From Polytrichum commune (Eukaryota; Streptophyta; Polytrichopsida; Polytrichales; Polytrichaceae), in assembly GCA_950295325.1 (NCBI GenBank), contig OX485803.1, positions 37,525,554-37,589,553 of the forward strand: DNA of 64,000 nt, written 5' to 3'. The position numbers and the translations under genes were made by a program. The notes under the pieces are model-generated. The model ran no database searches. It had not been told where the DNA came from and saw only the letters and a list, made by a program, of their open reading frames with translations. This document shows, piece after piece, positions 14,572 through 26,409 of this stretch. The stretch's first letter is position 1. Each line of letters opens with the position of its first letter.

Positions 14572-15100
14572 GGGCCGCTTAACACCTAGAGGCCGGGCCA
14601 ATTCATTGTGTAAGAGGCTTGAAATCTTCACTTGTCCTTGGTCAAAAGGCTGAAAATGGCCCCAACCCTTTACACCTAGAAGCCGGGCTCATTTGGTGGT
14701 ATGAATTTTTTAATCTAAAAATGCATGGCCTGACACAATTTGAGCTCATTGAATTGGGTGCAACCAAAATGGAAGGCCAATTCTTGGTCTTGGGACCAAT
14801 GTCAGATTTCCAAAAAATACATATGTATATTTAAAATAAAATATGATTTTTTTAGTGAACCATATCCATTGGATTATGTGGAAATTTGAATGACTCTATG
14901 CTAAATCCGTTGGATTATGATAGATATATTGAATCGGTCTAGCTTCTTGGCCCTCAGGCCTTTACGTATGGGGAAATTGGCCCCCATTATAATATTATTA
15001 TAATGTGTAGTTGAGGCCGGCCTCCAACCCAAAAGGGGATGAAATTTCATGCAATTGGTCTCAAGGGGAATTGGCCTGGCCTCTAGGTGTAAAGCGGCCC
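14572..15100. mobile_element. PIF/Harbinger-like TIR element, second subfamily
   Basis: A 529-bp element with left end GGGCCGCTTAACACCTAGAG and right end CTCTAGGTGTAAAGCGGCCC, which are inverted repeats. The flanks are TAA on the left and TGA on the right, so the target duplication is probably TAA with one later change. A further copy of the subterminal block (TTACACCTAGAAGCCGGGC) sits inside at about 14676. It lies only 150 bp from the previous element. No coding capacity. Confidence 0.7.
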
Positions 15101-15784
15101 TGAGGAAAGTTTTAAGATTGGTCATGCTCTCATCATGCTCTTTGTCTCAAACCTCAAACAATTATCATGTGCTCAATATGCATTTCCTAATTATGAGCGC
15201 TTACTATTGGCTTTTAAATTCAAACATGAGCATGAATATTCAAGTTTGAAGAATACAATGTATTTTAGTCTTGCAAAAATAGCGAGGTGCAAATTTTGTT
15301 CTCTTAACATCACAACTTTCAAAAAGATCCCATGACAATCAAGTTTTCACTTGGCGGAGTTTGCATCTTTAGTACGTAATTTAGTTCGCCATTCACCCTA
15401 GAGTCGACTATTGGGACTTGTTTTTCAACAATTTTATGTTCCCAATACATCTAGCCAATGTAAACCCTTCATTTTGGAGTATTGACTCAAGAATTTCACA
15501 AAACAATTTGAAACCTTTGTTTGATTTTTGTGAGACTTAAATTTTTCACCACAAAAAGAAAGTGAAACAACATGACTTGGTTTGCAACCACATCCCCACA
15601 TTCCAAAAGCATTCTCATGAGCTTAGAGGGGTTGGAGGTCTACAAATCCTTCGATGGCATGCACATATTGATTTCATTAAAGCATGATCAAAAGTTATCC
15701 TTAGACCCGCTCACAACCAAATTTACCTAGGTTTGCCAATCAATGGCCTCCACTTGTTGGCCGTCACCGTTAAGGTTCTATTTG

Positions 15785-15808
15785 CCCCCCCCCCCCCCCC
15801 CCCCCCCC
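15785..15808 (-). repeat. poly-C tract (24 C)
   Basis: Twenty-four consecutive C on the + strand, hence a G24 run on the minus strand. With the G22 tract at 10413 this is the second unusually long G/C homopolymer in 5.4 kb. Confidence 0.85.
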
Positions 15809-18800
15809 AATAAGCTCATGGGTTGCAACCCTAAGGCCATTTTGTGGGGCTACAAAGATTTCCTTTAAGCATTGTCCAACCTTGAACAAGCTAGGGCCTC
15901 CACTACATGCCCTTGGATTTCGAGCCACTCCGTTAAAACAACCACCATCCACCTCTAGGTTTGATTAGCCGTGTTAGTGACCCTATTGCATGGCAACATA
16001 TGTGACACTTGGCCGCGATCTACGTGGTAACCTACTTGGCATGTTGACTTCCTTTGTGGGGTCCATTCACGATTGAGGTACTACTTTTGGGACAAAGGAC
16101 TTAAGGACTTCGCAATATTTGGGTACGTTTAGGGTATTTTTATTAATTACCAAAAAATCGGGGAGAACCAATGGCCGGGATCTTCTCGGATAAGCGTCAG
16201 CGGGAAGGTGACGGGATTTCCATAGCAGCATGAATCCAAAATAAAAATTGACGATTTGGCGACATCAATGGCTTTTTTTTGTTATTTAGGTGTGCATTGG
16301 TGGTCAATTATTTCTTGTTTTGCATCTTGGTACCTTGGCATAAGTGTCATGTGTCCATTCATATGATTTTTTTGTCTAATTCTTATACTAGACGTTCCTT
16401 TTACGTGTGGCCGTGTACATATGTATTTTTGGCCATGTTTGGTGCCACATGTAAAGTTGGGCAATTGGTATTGAATACATACTTGGTTCTATTGGTACAC
16501 ACTTGAACGATGATTGTGAGGAAAAAATTTGGGATCGTTTCGACTAATTCTTGTTGTCCTTTTCATTCCTTGATCTTAAGGTGAACAATTAAGACAACAC
16601 TCCTAAATGTTCTTTAAGGAATCAAAATGATATCTTAGATGACCCTATTCCATCTAAATTAACTTTGTCGGTGTACTCAATATGGAGTATGAATGGTAGG
16701 TATGATCCAAAATATGCTTCACAATACAAATCCAAGCATACCAAGCATGTGAAGTTATCCAAAAAAGTCCTTTTTCCGTTAGACACCCAAAAGTAGTACC
16801 CCAACCGTGAATGCCCCCTGTGGTTGTTTGAGGCTATGATGGTGGAGAGAGTTCCACCAACAACATCCATTATGACAATGGAAGGATTTTTTTTGTTTGT
16901 AAAGATAGCATAAAATAGTGGTTGCATAGGAGACAATACTATGTAAAATGTATGTAGCAATCTCATAAGACCCCGTCACTTAAACCGAACAAAAAAAATA
17001 TGCATTTTTGGTGAGAGTACAAGATGCTTGGAACATGAAGCAGTCTAGAACAATTGTGCAAAAAAAAATTGGCACGAAACTTGGAGAAAAAGTGGGGGAG
17101 CATCAAGCACAATCATGTTTCCAAAATTTCATGGGATTTATCTTAAAGTGAAGGCTCTCATTGAGAGTGGGAAGAGTGATGAGGATCTACTTTGTGAATC
17201 GCTTGAGTAGTGTACACTTAAGCATTCAAAGGGTTTGGATTTGGGTATGAACATTGTTTCCACATTATGAGAGAGGTGCCATGATGATTGAGCTTCGTGA
17301 TGACTCAGTGAAGACACTTGAATTGCTCAAGAAGAAGAGGTTTGTTGATGCATTGGGTGCACATGAGGAATTGGGCATGGTGAGCAAGGTTGCAAAACCG
17401 TCATCACACATAATTTCAAGATTACTTGATGGTTCACCAAATGGAGGGTGTCCAAGACCTCCATGTGTCAATGAAGCAAAAAAAAAAATTGTTGATTTGC
17501 AAGACACATGAGCAAGCGGCATGAGCTCAAGCCCTTGAGCATCTTTTGAGATGGCAACAACAACATGTCCAAAGGCTCAAGTTTTGCAAATATTGTGGTG
17601 CAACAACTATTTGGCATCAACACCTCCAAAATCAAGGTCCCCATAGCATCACGTTCATGTTTCTCCCTTGACATATATTGCTCCTTATATAATCATCAAT
17701 CCAATAGGTCTAGGTGAGGACTTAAATGTGGAAGAAAATGAAGAGGAAGAAGATGACTATCTTGATGGTTCATGATAATTTCAAGATGAGGTGAATGAGA
17801 CACCCTTTGGAGTGTGGCGAGGATTCATTTATTGAAGAGGCTTAAGACTGTAATTTTTGGGTACAAAAATATGAAATATGGCCACAACCATAGTCATAAC
17901 CAATGTTTCTATTTAAGTTTTGACATGAATTTTAATTTATTTTGAAATAGTCATTTATACAAGCATTATTGATGAGTAGTGCAACAATGTCCTTCAACAT
18001 GTACAAGAACTACCAAAAAAATTCCCAAATCATCAACATGTGATGCAAATTTTGCAATAAAACTTGATCTTTTGATTTTTTTATCATTGAATTTTTATTT
18101 TTATTTTGCTTCGTTTTTTTGTTGGTATGTGTTGAACTTGAAGTTTGAAAGCATGTTCAAGTGTAGTTAGGTTTTTTCTATCACTTAAACTAACCCAAAG
18201 GAAACAACCCATGGTACAAGGTCTTAAAGAAGATTGAGCTAGTGTTTATGAGGATTAATGTCACATTGGATTCAAGTATCTAGCAACAATCTATGTCTTC
18301 TACTCCATTGTTCCCTCTTATAAAAGCTTAATTCACACTCGTATGGTTCATTGGTGTTTTTCAATTATGTGTGGTTTGTCCTATGTGTGTGGATTTTTAT
18401 CACTTTGTCACTATGTCCACTCACTATGTCAATTATGAAGTTCAAAACTTCACAAGTAGTCAATGGCTCATAGTTAGGACAATGCCCAAGGTAATGTTTT
18501 TTGAGTAACCACATAGTCTTAATTGCTATGAATTGTGATTGCGATAATCTCAAAGTTAAGTTCTCTTAATCAACTTACAACCATCATGCAAGTCTTCACA
18601 ACTGTAATCACTACCTTTGTCTTCAATGGACATGACAACTTGTCTCAAGGATCAATCACACATGTGATTACAATAGCAAGACATAAACGAGATAAGTTGT
18701 AGTCTTTCTTCATATGTTTTAGCCTGATTTTAATTTATCGAATAATCTCCATTGTGTTATAAACCTATTGCAAGTGTGGTCAAGTCTTCCTTCTACCAGG

Positions 18801-21800
18801 GTGATTCCCTTGGTAGCCTATAGCATGCTCCAAAATATCTTTATGCCTCATCATCTCTGCATGTAGATTCATTGCATGCTATAACAAGATGAAGTGACTT
18901 ACTAGGCTATATTCTTCTCTTTGTACCTACCTAAGGTAAACCCTTTCACTCTTATACGGCTATCTTCCAATCTAGGACTTGGCTATGGCCTTTGAAATCC
19001 CAATGATAACATCCACGCCCATCTTAATTAGGGTCTATGTGTTTCTTCCCTTTAGTCATATTAATTTTCTTTATGTTTGTCCATGAGAGTTACCCTCTCT
19101 TTGTCTAAATCAAGGTTATTTGCCTTCTAACCCAATCTAGGTGTTAGCTTTCCCTTAACCTGGTCATGAGGTTATCATGCCATTACTTGTTCTTCATAAG
19201 GCCGTTGCCCTTCCCTCAATTCGTTGATTCTCTATCTTTAAATGGGCACTTCACTCTTATGCATTGTTTGAGGCTATTGCCCTTCATTTGAAAATTAATC
19301 TCCACTGTCTCTCACAAGTTATCACCTTCTCGCATACCATTAATCTTACAATTTTCTCCTCTACCTGAAAGATGTCTTCCTCATTGCTTGTCTCTTAAGC
19401 TTTATTCATCACTCATGCCTATGGCCCATAAACTCATTCACACTACTCCAAGTACTAGAGAATCTCTTATCTCATTCCTTTCCTTTGAGTCAATCGACTT
19501 GTTTGGACTTTGTCATCTCTTTTACCTTCTAACAACCAATTCTCTCACTCAATTCTCAATGGCCATTGCCTTTCACAAGCTAAGTGAACAAACATACCTG
19601 GCCATTGCCTAGAACTCCATCGTCCTTTCTCTTATTGCCCTTGTATCTCATTTTTACGAACAATATGCTTCTTAGACTATTACTTATATTTCCTTGATCA
19701 ATCTCAATATTGGCTCTTATACTCTTTAGCTTCTCAACTCCTCTCCTACAAGGGAGCATTTATCAAACCATAGCTCTCATATAATTCATCTTGATTATGG
19801 TATTAGCCATTAGTCTTCTTAATGACCAAGAGTAATCTCTCTCTCTCTCTCCGCGTATCGCCATGGTTTATCAACATCTATTCAATCTTGGCTGACACAA
19901 CCTCTCAATCACTTTACTTCCAACTTAACAAACCTCTTGCACAATCTACTGCTCATAGCCTCCTCTTCAACACATCTCACAGTTTTACTTACTTCGAACC
20001 ATAGAGTTCCATACCAACATTCCATTCACACATACAATTATAGAACATCCATATTTATTCACTCACGTGTCACAATTTAATAAGGAAATTTAGGAGTTTG
20101 AATCATTCAGCTCCATCAACCTACATCTATCCTCAAAACTTGCTTGGGATTGTCCTATCAACTACACCACCGATCTCCATCATTGAGTTTGGGGTTCAAA
20201 AACTATGATGAGACTATGTCAAATTCTACAGATGAAAATAACTCCCTCCTACCTTGGCCGACCTTCTCCTTATTGAATCAAAAGGAAGGAGAAGGTGGTT
20301 ACATGCAACAACCATCTTATCACGGCAGTGGCCTTCTAATCCTACTATCATGGATAATATTTTAATTACCAAACACTAGATGAAAGCCACCAAAATGTTA
20401 GATTTGCCTGCTTATGCCGGGCTATGGCCCAAAAAAAAAGGCTTACATTAAGCTTACATGTGTGTTGTGCTCAAAGGGTGCTCAAGAGTTTGAACCAATT
20501 TGATGTAAAAGGGTTGATTTCATTGCAAGTTTCAAGAGTTGGTGGTCAGAGCTCTCTTTGTGTTGTTTTTGGAGCTCTATTGTTGGTGAATTCTTAGCTC
20601 GCTTCATTGTCATGCAACCCAAAAATTATTATTTGGGCAGTTGGGTAGGCGGGCAATTGAAGATCTGTTTGACATCCAAATCTTGACATGTTTGGTTCCA
20701 TTGATAGCCAATGCGTGTTGGTTTTGGCCAAGCTAGTGGTTGGAACATGGCATACTACTATAACAAGGGCTATATAAGTTTTCTTTTGATGGGTTACATG
20801 TGGTCATGTTGGATGGGTTGCATGTGGTAAACCATATACTAGAACATGTAAGTTATGCACGTTTTCTTATGCTTTTTGCCTATTAATTACCAAATCATTT
20901 GTGATGTTGAATTCATTAAAGTATATTTTGTTGGTGGAAGGAGCAAGGAGATTGAATTTGTGATCACCATCCTGCCCATGTACACAACATGGCTTGGCAA
21001 CCGAGCTTCCTCATAGCATTATTCAATGATGCAACTTTGTTCAACCAAACAAGGATCTATTCATGTGCGATTCTATAATATTGGATATGTTTAGTTTGAA
21101 TTTCATGCATGTTACCTAGTGTGCTTTAAATATGCATTTCTCATATTTCAAGGCAAAAAATGGAAAGGTGCATGCAAAAAACATTTTTTTGGAAATTTGA
21201 GATATGGTTGACGATTTATAAGTGTAAAAAAACAACAACACAGTTGCTCTAAATAATATAATGCTAATAAATAAGCTATTCAAGCCCATGAAAGGCCCAA
21301 GACAACCATTGTGGACCTCAAAACATGGTACAAAGATGTTTAAGGTTTGGCAACTAGCCAATTAGTTGGTCATACGAATGATGATTGCAACTAAAATAAA
21401 TCAATTTATTAGTTGACATTCTTCAAATCGGACCGATTGGGGACCAATCTTCATATATGTTATAGATGATATAAGCAAGCCAAACTCAAATTTGTAACTT
21501 ATGTTCACATGCATGTTGAGTGGATTTGAGCACTTTTAAATGCTTGTTTGACACCCATATGAAATGTCATTTACACATAGCCCTTTTGAAGATTAAGCCT
21601 AGCATTTCTCAAGGAGCCGATTCACAAAATCCTCTGCTCCAAATGCCTTGTTGAAAAATACTAGGCCTTTACAGCCATTTTCCAATTACTACATGAATGT
21701 AACATGGAGCCGGGAATGTGCATGCTCATGGGGAATGGTGTATGTTGGATGTCATCTGGAGTTGGGAGTGATGGATGTGTCAAGAGAATGATGTAATTCG

Positions 21801-21893
21801 GTTGTAATTCATTGGACGGACTTTTAAAATAGCAAGACAATGATAGATTTTGTACGATAAAAATACGTGGAAGAAGGAATGAAGGTAAGACAT
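15809..21893. other. gene-poor stretch
   Basis: About 6 kb without a supported gene apart from the doubtful remnant at 17069-17775. The part from 18.8 to 20.0 kb has a skew toward C and T on the + strand, with many short Ser/Leu/Thr-rich frames that look compositional rather than coding. Confidence 0.5.
17069..17775 (+). pseudogene. possible transposase-like remnant
   Basis: Several short + strand segments look protein-like across stops: a Lys/Glu-rich piece at about 17105-17210, an 85-codon open frame at 17254-17511 (contains ELRDDSVKTLELLKKKRF and a Gly/Pro-rich SPNGGCPRPP), and an acidic tail ending EENEEEEDDYLDGS before a stop near 17775. A short charged coding stretch with an acidic C-terminus is seen in some decayed DNA-transposon proteins, but I recognise no catalytic motif. 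It may equally be chance reading. Confidence 0.2.
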
Positions 21894-22269
21894 AGTAGAT
21901 GTGCCTATTCTCAATCAAGACCCCATCGGCAATCTATAGGGTATCGGAATTATGACTAGCCTGCAACAAAAATTTGAGCAGGTCAGAACAAATAGTGTCA
22001 TGACTGATGTCCAGGTTTTGAGTGCTAAAGTGAGGAGAAACGAGTGGTTAAAATGAGCGGTTGTGGTAGACTCTAGACATTGGTAATATGTGCGGACCAA
22101 GTGTTGACTTCAAAAATGCACAATCATTTCCATTCAAAGAATAAAATTACTAAAAAAATTGCAATCCTCATGATTTCTATCTTCCTACATGGGAGAAAAT
22201 TACACCGCCTTATACTACTCAAGATTTGACACATAACCTCTTAAGTGATCGGTTATGGGCGCCTCTACT
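21894..22269 (+). mobile_element. MITE family D, copy 1
   Basis: About 375 bp, closely similar along its length to 46309-46684 (same strand) and 38387-38735 (inverted). Shared landmarks in order: ATCAAGACCCCATCGG, TATAGGGTATCGG, TTTTGAGTG-TAAAGTGAGGAG, CAATCCTC-TGATTTCTATC, CACCGCC, CTTAAGTGATCGGTTATGGG. The ends are roughly inverted (AGTAGAKGTGC at left, GGCGCCTCTACT at right), as in a TIR element. No coding capacity and no clear target duplication. Confidence 0.65.
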
Positions 22270-22576
22270 CCGAATGGATGATGACAATATCAACAAATAT
22301 TGATGGCCAAACAAACACCACCTTACTTATGTTTATCAAACATTCCATACCTCCATACATTTTGCATTGGACGTTGCGCCCCTTAATGGGGCCACTCAAA
22401 GCTTTTAATGTTATTCCTTGACGTATGGTAGTGGAGTCCCAGTTGGTTGGGGTGATCCAACCTGTACATTGGTTCCTTGAAGGCAAGGGTTTAGGCATCC
22501 AACAAGGAACGAGTGTATGGATTGGTTCGCCCAAATCAATCCTAGCTCTTATACTTGGCATGTTGGTTGGTGTCAA
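22265..22576 (-). CDS. unknown ORF, possibly retroelement fragment
   Basis: A 103-codon minus-strand open frame with balanced composition (Trp, Gly, Cys, Pro spread along it; for example GPIKGRNVQCKMYGGMECL near the C-terminal half). It reads more like genuine protein than most frames here. Its coding strand is rich in A and C, as are the three retroelement copies nearby, but it runs opposite to the copy at 22990-24354 and I cannot align it with those copies. I do not recognise the family. It may be part of an ORF of the same or a related element, inverted and truncated. Confidence 0.3.
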   Translation of the reverse strand: MTPTNMPSIRARIDLGEPIHTLVPCWMPKPLPSRNQCTGWITPTNWDSTTIRQGITLKALSGPIKGRNVQCKMYGGMECLINISKVVFVWPSIFVDIVIIHSE

Positions 22577-22989
22577 ACTTGAGAACGGTTTGTTCTTGCC
22601 TTCTCTTGTTGGCGTTCAATCCTAAATCGTGTTAATGTTGTATTCACAAGAGGATTTTGAATTAAGATGTGCGGATGTTATTCGGTTATTTCCTCCTCTT
22701 TTTGATTGGTGTGTAGTTTGGTGAGTATATAACAATAAACGACGTAAAGAAACATGTTTCTCAAAGATTGGACTATGTCTTCAGAGCAAGACAAATAGAA
22801 TTGGTGACACATAATACATTATCTAGTGTAGTCTCCCCAATTTCCTTAAAATACATTTTTACCCTTGAATGAGCTGAGGGGCTGATCACACCGGCCACTT
22901 TTGGCACCATCCGTCGGCATCTCCAGCTGTAATAATGTGAAAAGTGGTGGGCCAACACCTATTTCTCAACATAATCCCCAACAATTTCA

Positions 22990-24354
22990 CGGCTAGAATT
23001 GGACAGAAAGTTGGGTGTGATTAGAGCATGAGAGATGGTCTACAAATAAAGTGTGGCAACCCCATGATGGCAGAACTAAACGCCATACTCGTCGCCATCA
23101 AAACCATACAAAAAAACTCAAATTGACACACACATATTCACAGACAACCTTAACAACATATATTTGATCAATAACCACATACAACATCCAACTTCACAAC
23201 ACCACCACCCATATAAACTCCTTATAGCAGCCATAATACATCAAATATATTGGACCCCACATTTAATCCACATCCACAAAGTACGGGCCCATATGGGCAT
23301 CATGGGAAACGAAATAGCTAACACATTAGCCAATGAGGGAACGCTTAAGGAAAAACCATCAATCACACCCCACATACACCTAGCACATGCTTCACCCTAC
23401 TGGCTAGCAAGCTGCCCAACAGCCACACACGATGGAGCCAGTAGAAACGTACACAAATTCATAATAAAAGCACACGACAACTGCGAAGTAGAAAATGCCC
23501 AAAATAAATTTCCATACGTAGAAAAATGGCTAACCAAGAAACAAATAAATCAAAAACTCTCCAATCATTTATGGAAAAATAAAGAAGTAACGGATGCCCA
23601 AATCACCCAAACATTAAAATTTAGATATGCCCAATACATGGGCAACCATAGGAAAACATCTTTTGGCCCCTTAAATTCCAAAACCCCAACTGTACAATAT
23701 GCCACAAAAATGACAAAGATACATGGTCCCATTTACTATCAATGTGCGAGCACCCGTATCTAAAAGGCCTAAGAATAGCTCGCCACAATAAGGCGGTACA
23801 CCTCATCACTCAGACACTACAAGCCAACAAACACACCCGATACTACACCCTAACAAACCTCAATAACATGAACCAAAAACAAATTGTCCCATAATGGCTA
23901 ATAGAATGTACATGCCCACAAACAAACTGCCAATGCCAAGCCAGATTAAGACCAGATATCCTTTGCATACTAGGCGCCCCAAATCACACCCCAACTCCAT
24001 TACTACCTTCACACACACACACACACACACACAATACAATTCATTGAATTCACATACTGCCATGACAGATTCCCCGAACAAGCCCTCACACAAAAATACG
24101 CAAAATACGACCCACTGATTAATACTATACGAAACAAAGGCTGGAAAACGAACCCCCTTATCATTATTACAATAGGAGTAAGAGGAGCTATACACAAACA
24201 ATCCATTGAAAAACTAATGGACCTCAAAATCCCAAAGACTAACATCAAAACTCTCGTGAAAAACATACACCAAAATGCCATTAAATACCTTACCTATCTT
24301 GTACTCAACAAAAGGAAACTTGACAATAAACAAACTACTGTCGCACCACCCTAA
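22990..24354 (+). pseudogene. retroelement copy A: RNase H, zinc motif, restriction-like endonuclease
   Basis: A decayed, 5'-truncated copy of the element whose best copy is at 39923-42229. In order: the RNase H glutamate segment (MAELNAILVAIKT), HIFTDNLNN, VRAHMGIMGNEIANTLANEG (in this copy the last catalytic Asp is Asn), a C-x2-C..H..C cluster (CTICHKNDKDTWSHLLSMC), a CTCPQTNCQCQARLRPDIL block and FIEFTYCHDRF, ending with a basic helix-like tail (YLTYLVLNKRKLDNKQ) and a TAA at 24352-24354. Breaks: a TGA with frameshift near 23125, a frameshift near 23680, a TAA at 23892-23894 where copy B has TCA (Ser), and a shift at the CA microsatellite. This copy keeps the C-terminal tail that copy B has cut off by a stop, so it helps to define the full ORF end. 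Confidence 0.75.
24009..24033. repeat. (CA)n microsatellite inside retroelement copy A
   Basis: A CA run of about 24 bases that lies within the former coding sequence, between the RPDIL block and FIEFTY. Copy B has PTPELTVQFIEF at this point, so the run replaced or expanded a short coding stretch and changed the frame. Confidence 0.85.
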
Positions 24355-24580
24355 AATGGGACCAAACCTTTCAACTAATAGAGCCCACTTCCTAAAAGAG
24401 GCATAACTCCCCATGCTACAACCCGGTTTGCCGCGTTAAGCATTTGGATAACGGGCTCACATTCATGGTGGTACAATGTACGGGCGTAATTTTTTATTTT
24501 TCTTTTCTTTTCTGGCAGCCCCGTGAGTGGCAAGGTTGTAGAGGATTGCCGACCTATGTACCACAATTTTAGCGCCACAA

Positions 24581-24961
24581 ACTACACTAAATATGATACT
24601 GAGTGTCACCAATTTTGATTCTCATGCTCAATTCTAATTGTAAACTGCGGTATAGTGTTGCCAACACTAAACGTCAACACAACATTATTTGTCATTCCTT
24701 GTTAAAAACATTTGGGATTGAAGATTAACAGTGTTGCAATACCGTCACTTACTAAGTGGCTTTTCATCCAAATTTCAATCATCCGTGACAACATTTCATC
24801 ACAAATTATTGACAAGAGAAGGCATGGTTTTAGCCAATGGATGGACTCATCCATCATCCATGGCAATGTTTGTCGTTTACTTGTTCATAAGAAGTGTCAT
24901 CCAAAAGTTACCATAGTGACATACTATACCAAGTGATATTAAATACTATTTTTAGCGTAGT
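24581..24961 (+). mobile_element. MITE family A, copy 1 (complete)
   Basis: About 381 bp with imperfect TIRs: ACTACACTAAATATGATA at left and TATTTTTAGCGTAGT at right. It is the uninterrupted reference for related sequences at 58728-58968 (inverted), 63612-63801 (inverted, partial) and 61703-62640 (left part, with two nested insertions). No coding capacity; the superfamily is not clear from the ends. Confidence 0.7.
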
Positions 24962-25239
24962 ATGTTGATTGGCATGCAATATGACACCGGTAGTTGTTTG
25001 GCCTGCCCTTGGACGAGGGTGAGGGTTTGAAATTAGTGATATAATTAAACTCACGGCTTGCAACTTGGAAATTCCATTACAACGTTGTGCAAGTATCTAG
25101 GTTCAAGCTTGGTTTCAACTAGGGAATTTGTATGGGTATAAAATATCGAACCCCCATGGTAGTACCTCTCGTATTGACCTTTAGTACTAATGTAAACACT
25201 TGCTTGGTATTTGCACAACTGCCATTGCAAAATTTCATG

Positions 25240-25340
25240 CAATCTGACGTGAATTTGAGCATGTTGGCCCTACCCTACTCAAGTATCTCCTTGGTGCATG
25301 GTGGGGTTTACTGCCTACCTTGCGGTGGGTGGGCTCTTGT
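25240..25340 (+). repeat. dispersed repeat G, copy 1
   Basis: About 100 bp closely matching 59548-59645: GTGAATTTGAG, TGTTGGCCCTACCCTACTCA, CTTGGTGCA and CTACCTTGCGGTGGGTGGGC occur in the same order. It is followed by an A-rich stretch (ATAAAAATAAAATGAAG), which could be the tail of a short retroposon. No Pol III box could be assigned. Confidence 0.5.
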
Positions 25341-25391
25341 TGGTAAAAACATATAAAAATAAAATGAAGTAAAATAAATTCTTTTGATATT

Positions 25392-25985
25392 ATTTGTTAT
25401 GTGTGTGGGGGGGTATTGATTCTTGTTTATTGTCGATATTTCTCTTATTAAGTACTAAGTATGTGAGATATTTGATGGTTATTTGGTGGATGGTACTCAT
25501 TGTTTATTTTATTTTTATTAGTGATGTGGGATATGTAGGTTCTCAAGGAGCTTTATGCTTTTTGTGTGAATGGCTCCCCATACTCCTACGTGATAACTAT
25601 GAGGGGTCTAATATTCCACCCTCGTGGTCTTATTGAGTCTACTAACGGGTTGTATTTGTCTTCTTTTGTTTGCATGATTTGGTCAAGGAATCTACCATGC
25701 GTAAAGGTGAATTCAATGACGTGGATGGTTAGATCTGGTGTAGGTATTAGTGGACCATTATGTTCATATGCAACGCCTTGTGTGTAAACGATATCCGGTC
25801 TTAGTTTTGCGAGGCATTCACATTGTGTAGTGCTGCATGTGCAACTTAATATCCATGGTGTTGTCTTGGTGGTTGCTATGTTGGTTGCCGGCATTAATAA
25901 GTGTAAGGTGTCTAGTGTATACATTTGAGTTTTCTTCCACTACGTGGCTATAATAGTGTACTAACAAGGAGAATTTTTGATCCAC
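25392..25985 (-). pseudogene. retroelement copy C: C-terminal endonuclease part
   Basis: The minus strand carries a third copy of the same retroelement, limited to its 3' end. The frame 25586-25924 reads the double-Cys block (CTCSTTQCECLAKLRPDI), a TIHVIEFTFTHGRF segment, a KEDKYNPLVDSIRPRGW segment, and then breaks. After a frameshift the conserved tail resumes (GAIHTKSIKLLENLHIP, then YLTYLVLNKRNIDNKQ) down to about 25392. An upstream piece (TRHLTLINAG, near 25900-25930) is in another frame. Copies A and C thus agree on a C-terminal tail beyond the premature stop of copy B. Confidence 0.7.
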
Positions 25986-26340
25986 AACCCTGACAAGTCT
26001 CATAATCATCTAGAGGGAGAGAACCAAGGATAAGATCCCACATTTTCCTTAGTGCATGGTGTCACTTCTATATCCTTGGACATTTTACGAGTATTTTAAT
26101 ATCATGATTTGGCATGTATGATATTCTAAGTTCTCTTTCAATACACTTAACCATTGGTAAGGCAGACATGTTTTAAATAAGAAACCACCCTTATTCTAAC
26201 ACTTACTATTGGGTGCAAAATGGTTCAATATTTTCATAAAGCAATCATTTTTAATGGTTGGATCAATACAACAACTATTGGTTGTGATATCCAAATAGTC
26301 AATGCTTAACACCTTATCAACACAAATGACTTTGCACACA

Positions 26341-26409
26341 CTACACTAAATATGATACCACTTACTGTTTGGAATCACACAATGCTCTCTCTCTCTCTCT
26401 CTCTCTCTC
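26341..26409 (+). repeat. MITE family E end fragment running into (CT)12
   Basis: 26341-26384 matches one end of family E (CTACACTAAATATGATACCA, then TGGAATCACACAATG); the match stops where a CT run of 12 units begins at 26385. A microsatellite has grown at, or caused, the break of this copy. Confidence 0.55.

Noticed and set aside
23860-24281. Cys/Val-rich minus-strand frames
   Set aside because: They are the reverse reading of retroelement copy A; the CVCVCV run comes from the CA microsatellite.
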